Positions 5,847-6,672 of a DNA stretch of 6,672 bases are shown here, piece by piece (the first letter of the stretch is position 1; every line of letters begins with the position of its first letter). The DNA is taken from contig QBUN01000293.1 in the NCBI GenBank assembly GCA_013180565.1, forward strand, positions 1 through 6,672, read 5' to 3'. The position numbers and the translations under genes are program-made. The DNA is from Candidatus Methanophaga sp. GoMg3.2. GTDB lineage: Archaea > Halobacteriota > Syntropharchaeia > Alkanophagales > Methanospirareceae. The notes below the pieces were generated by a model. The model saw nothing but the letters and a program-made list of their open reading frames with translations. It searched no databases and had not been told where the DNA came from.

Positions 5847-5862
5847 CCTTTTGCTTTTTTTT
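5831..5862 (+). terminator. Pyrimidine-rich oligo-T tract, likely terminator
   Basis: A pyrimidine-rich stretch with three CTTTT-type runs ends in eight T (5855-5862), about 345 bases past the hydrolase stop. It fits archaeal oligo-T termination for the plus-strand unit. Confidence 0.4.
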
Positions 5863-6061
5863 CGAGCTGTCCGACTCAGAGAAAATGCCCACTATAAAGG
5901 TTATTTGACCCGCAGACTTAAGCATCAACTCGTCGCATTGAGTCTATTTAAAATAAATTAGTCTTCGTTTTTTCCAAATATCATGTGTGTGTGTTTAGTA
6001 TCCCAGTGAAAAGCGAAAATTGCTTTTGCGTACCTTCGTATTACCAATAATGCGAAAACGA
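5863..6061. other. Intergenic region between convergent genes
   Basis: I see no gene on either strand. The region has an AT-rich patch around 5945-5960, a short GT run near 5985-5994, and the small hairpin at 6009-6027. Confidence 0.5.
6009..6027 (-). terminator. Weak hairpin terminator for the methyltransferase gene
   Basis: AAAAGC (6009-6014) pairs with GCTTTT (6022-6027) around a seven-base loop, 35 bases past the minus-strand methyltransferase stop. Read on the minus strand the stem ends in TTTT. The stem is only six base pairs and AT-rich, so the call is tentative. Confidence 0.3.
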
Positions 6062-6672
6062 TCAGAGTCGCCTTGCATACATCTTCCACGCAGCCGTTTC
6101 CTTATCCGGATCCAACTCACTAGGCGCTTCAAAATGAACTGCCTTTACGATTTTAAATTGTTTACTAAAAAGTGCTCTCAGTTCTTTCTCGGTAAAGAAA
6201 TGGTGTGGTAGGACTCCATCTACACTGTCAGTATTTATCCTTGTGTTTGGTTCAATTTCCGTTCCCGTCAGATATTTTGGATGGTTTGTTGAAATGGCCA
6301 CTAAGAACAGGAACCCCCCTTTTCTTAATATCCTGTGTATTTCGGATATTGCCACTTTTATTTCCGCTATCGTACCATGCTGAAGGACATGGTTACAGAT
6401 AACAGCATCAAAAAAACCAGCTTCATAAGGTAGGGACGTCATATTGCACGTTTGAAAGTCAACTGTAGGTAGTGCTGCCATCGCGAGTTCTAAGGCCGCT
6501 TCTGACGAGTCGCAGCCATAAATTTTGAATCCCTCCTCGAGCAGATAAGCCGTATGCCTTCCTGTTCCGCATCCCAAATCAAGAACAGTTCTCACACGCT
6601 CGTGTTTAAAGAAATTAACCGCTTCGATTACAGTTTCCGATGGCTCTTTTTGTAATATTCCACGCTCTTCAT
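6062..6672 (-). CDS. Class I SAM-dependent methyltransferase (5' end outside window)
   Basis: The minus-strand frame is open from the stop at 6062-6064 to the right edge, so the true start lies beyond 6672; the GTG at 6595 is internal, since the upstream codons (RGILQKEPSETVIEAVNFF) are protein-like and typical for the family. Motif I is VLDLGCGTGRH, binding S-adenosylmethionine. The motif II acidic residue is the D in YGCDSSEAAL. NMTSLPYEAGFFDAVICNHV covers motifs III and IV, and ILRKGGFLFL is the post-motif strand. This matches the Methyltransf_11/25 fold. About 200 residues are visible, close to full length. The substrate cannot be told; a C-terminal HHFFTEKELRALF segment is common in small-molecule methyltransferases of this group. 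It is convergent with the hydrolase unit and probably unrelated to it. Confidence 0.9.
   Translation of the reverse strand, partial: EERGILQKEPSETVIEAVNFFKHERVRTVLDLGCGTGRHTAYLLEEGFKIYGCDSSEAALELAMAALPTVDFQTCNMTSLPYEAGFFDAVICNHVLQHGTIAEIKVAISEIHRILRKGGFLFLVAISTNHPKYLTGTEIEPNTRINTDSVDGVLPHHFFTEKELRALFSKQFKIVKAVHFEAPSELDPDKETAAWKMYARRL

Noticed and set aside
5985..5994. Short GT run as a functional repeat
   Set aside because: Only five units; within chance expectation.
6020..6402. Plus-strand frames over the methyltransferase
   Set aside because: They overlap the conserved methyltransferase on the other strand; no motif is recognised.
1..6672. CRISPR array
   Set aside because: No series of short regularly spaced repeats was found; the only repeats are the two long copies and the two operator units.

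Overview
The window most likely comes from an archaeon, probably an uncultivated methanogen/ANME-type lineage rich in mobile elements. This is inferred from oligo-T tracts without stems after genes, TATA/BRE-like boxes rather than clear -35/-10 pairs, a transposase start with no Shine-Dalgarno site, and the mix of families present (DUF4143 ATPase relics, IS701-type transposase). A bacterial origin is not excluded; no rRNA, tRNA or other lineage marker is present.

Layout. Bases 1-1590 are a graveyard. Two direct copies of a ~300-bp repeat (1-299 and 1292-1591) each carry the remains of a minus-strand helix-turn-helix gene broken by frameshifts. Between them lie a broken plus-strand AAA ATPase/DUF4143 gene (334-1000), a stretch with RNA-like pairing (1001-1075) and a strong hairpin (1172-1212). 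Bases 1592-3203 look like one insertion sequence with an intact 455-aa IS701-family transposase. Its left end abuts the point where the repeat homology stops.

From 3221 to 5511 is the best-preserved cellular unit: a TATA-like promoter, two tandem operator-like palindromes (one a perfect 11+1+11 dyad), a 41-aa small ORF, and, joined to it by an ATGA start/stop overlap, a 688-aa secreted protein. That protein has a signal peptide, a peptidoglycan-binding repeat, an SH3-like domain and an SLT/lysozyme-like catalytic domain with a cysteine-rich insert. If the host is an archaeon, which would not make murein, this looks like an exported enzyme aimed at bacterial cell walls, possibly under tight transcriptional control.

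Bases 5512-6061 hold no convincing gene, only a membrane-segment ORF fragment, a 29-codon ORF overlapping its end, a GC-rich hairpin and an oligo-T tract. From 6062 to the right edge is the 3' part of a minus-strand class I SAM-dependent methyltransferase, convergent with the secreted hydrolase and running off the window.
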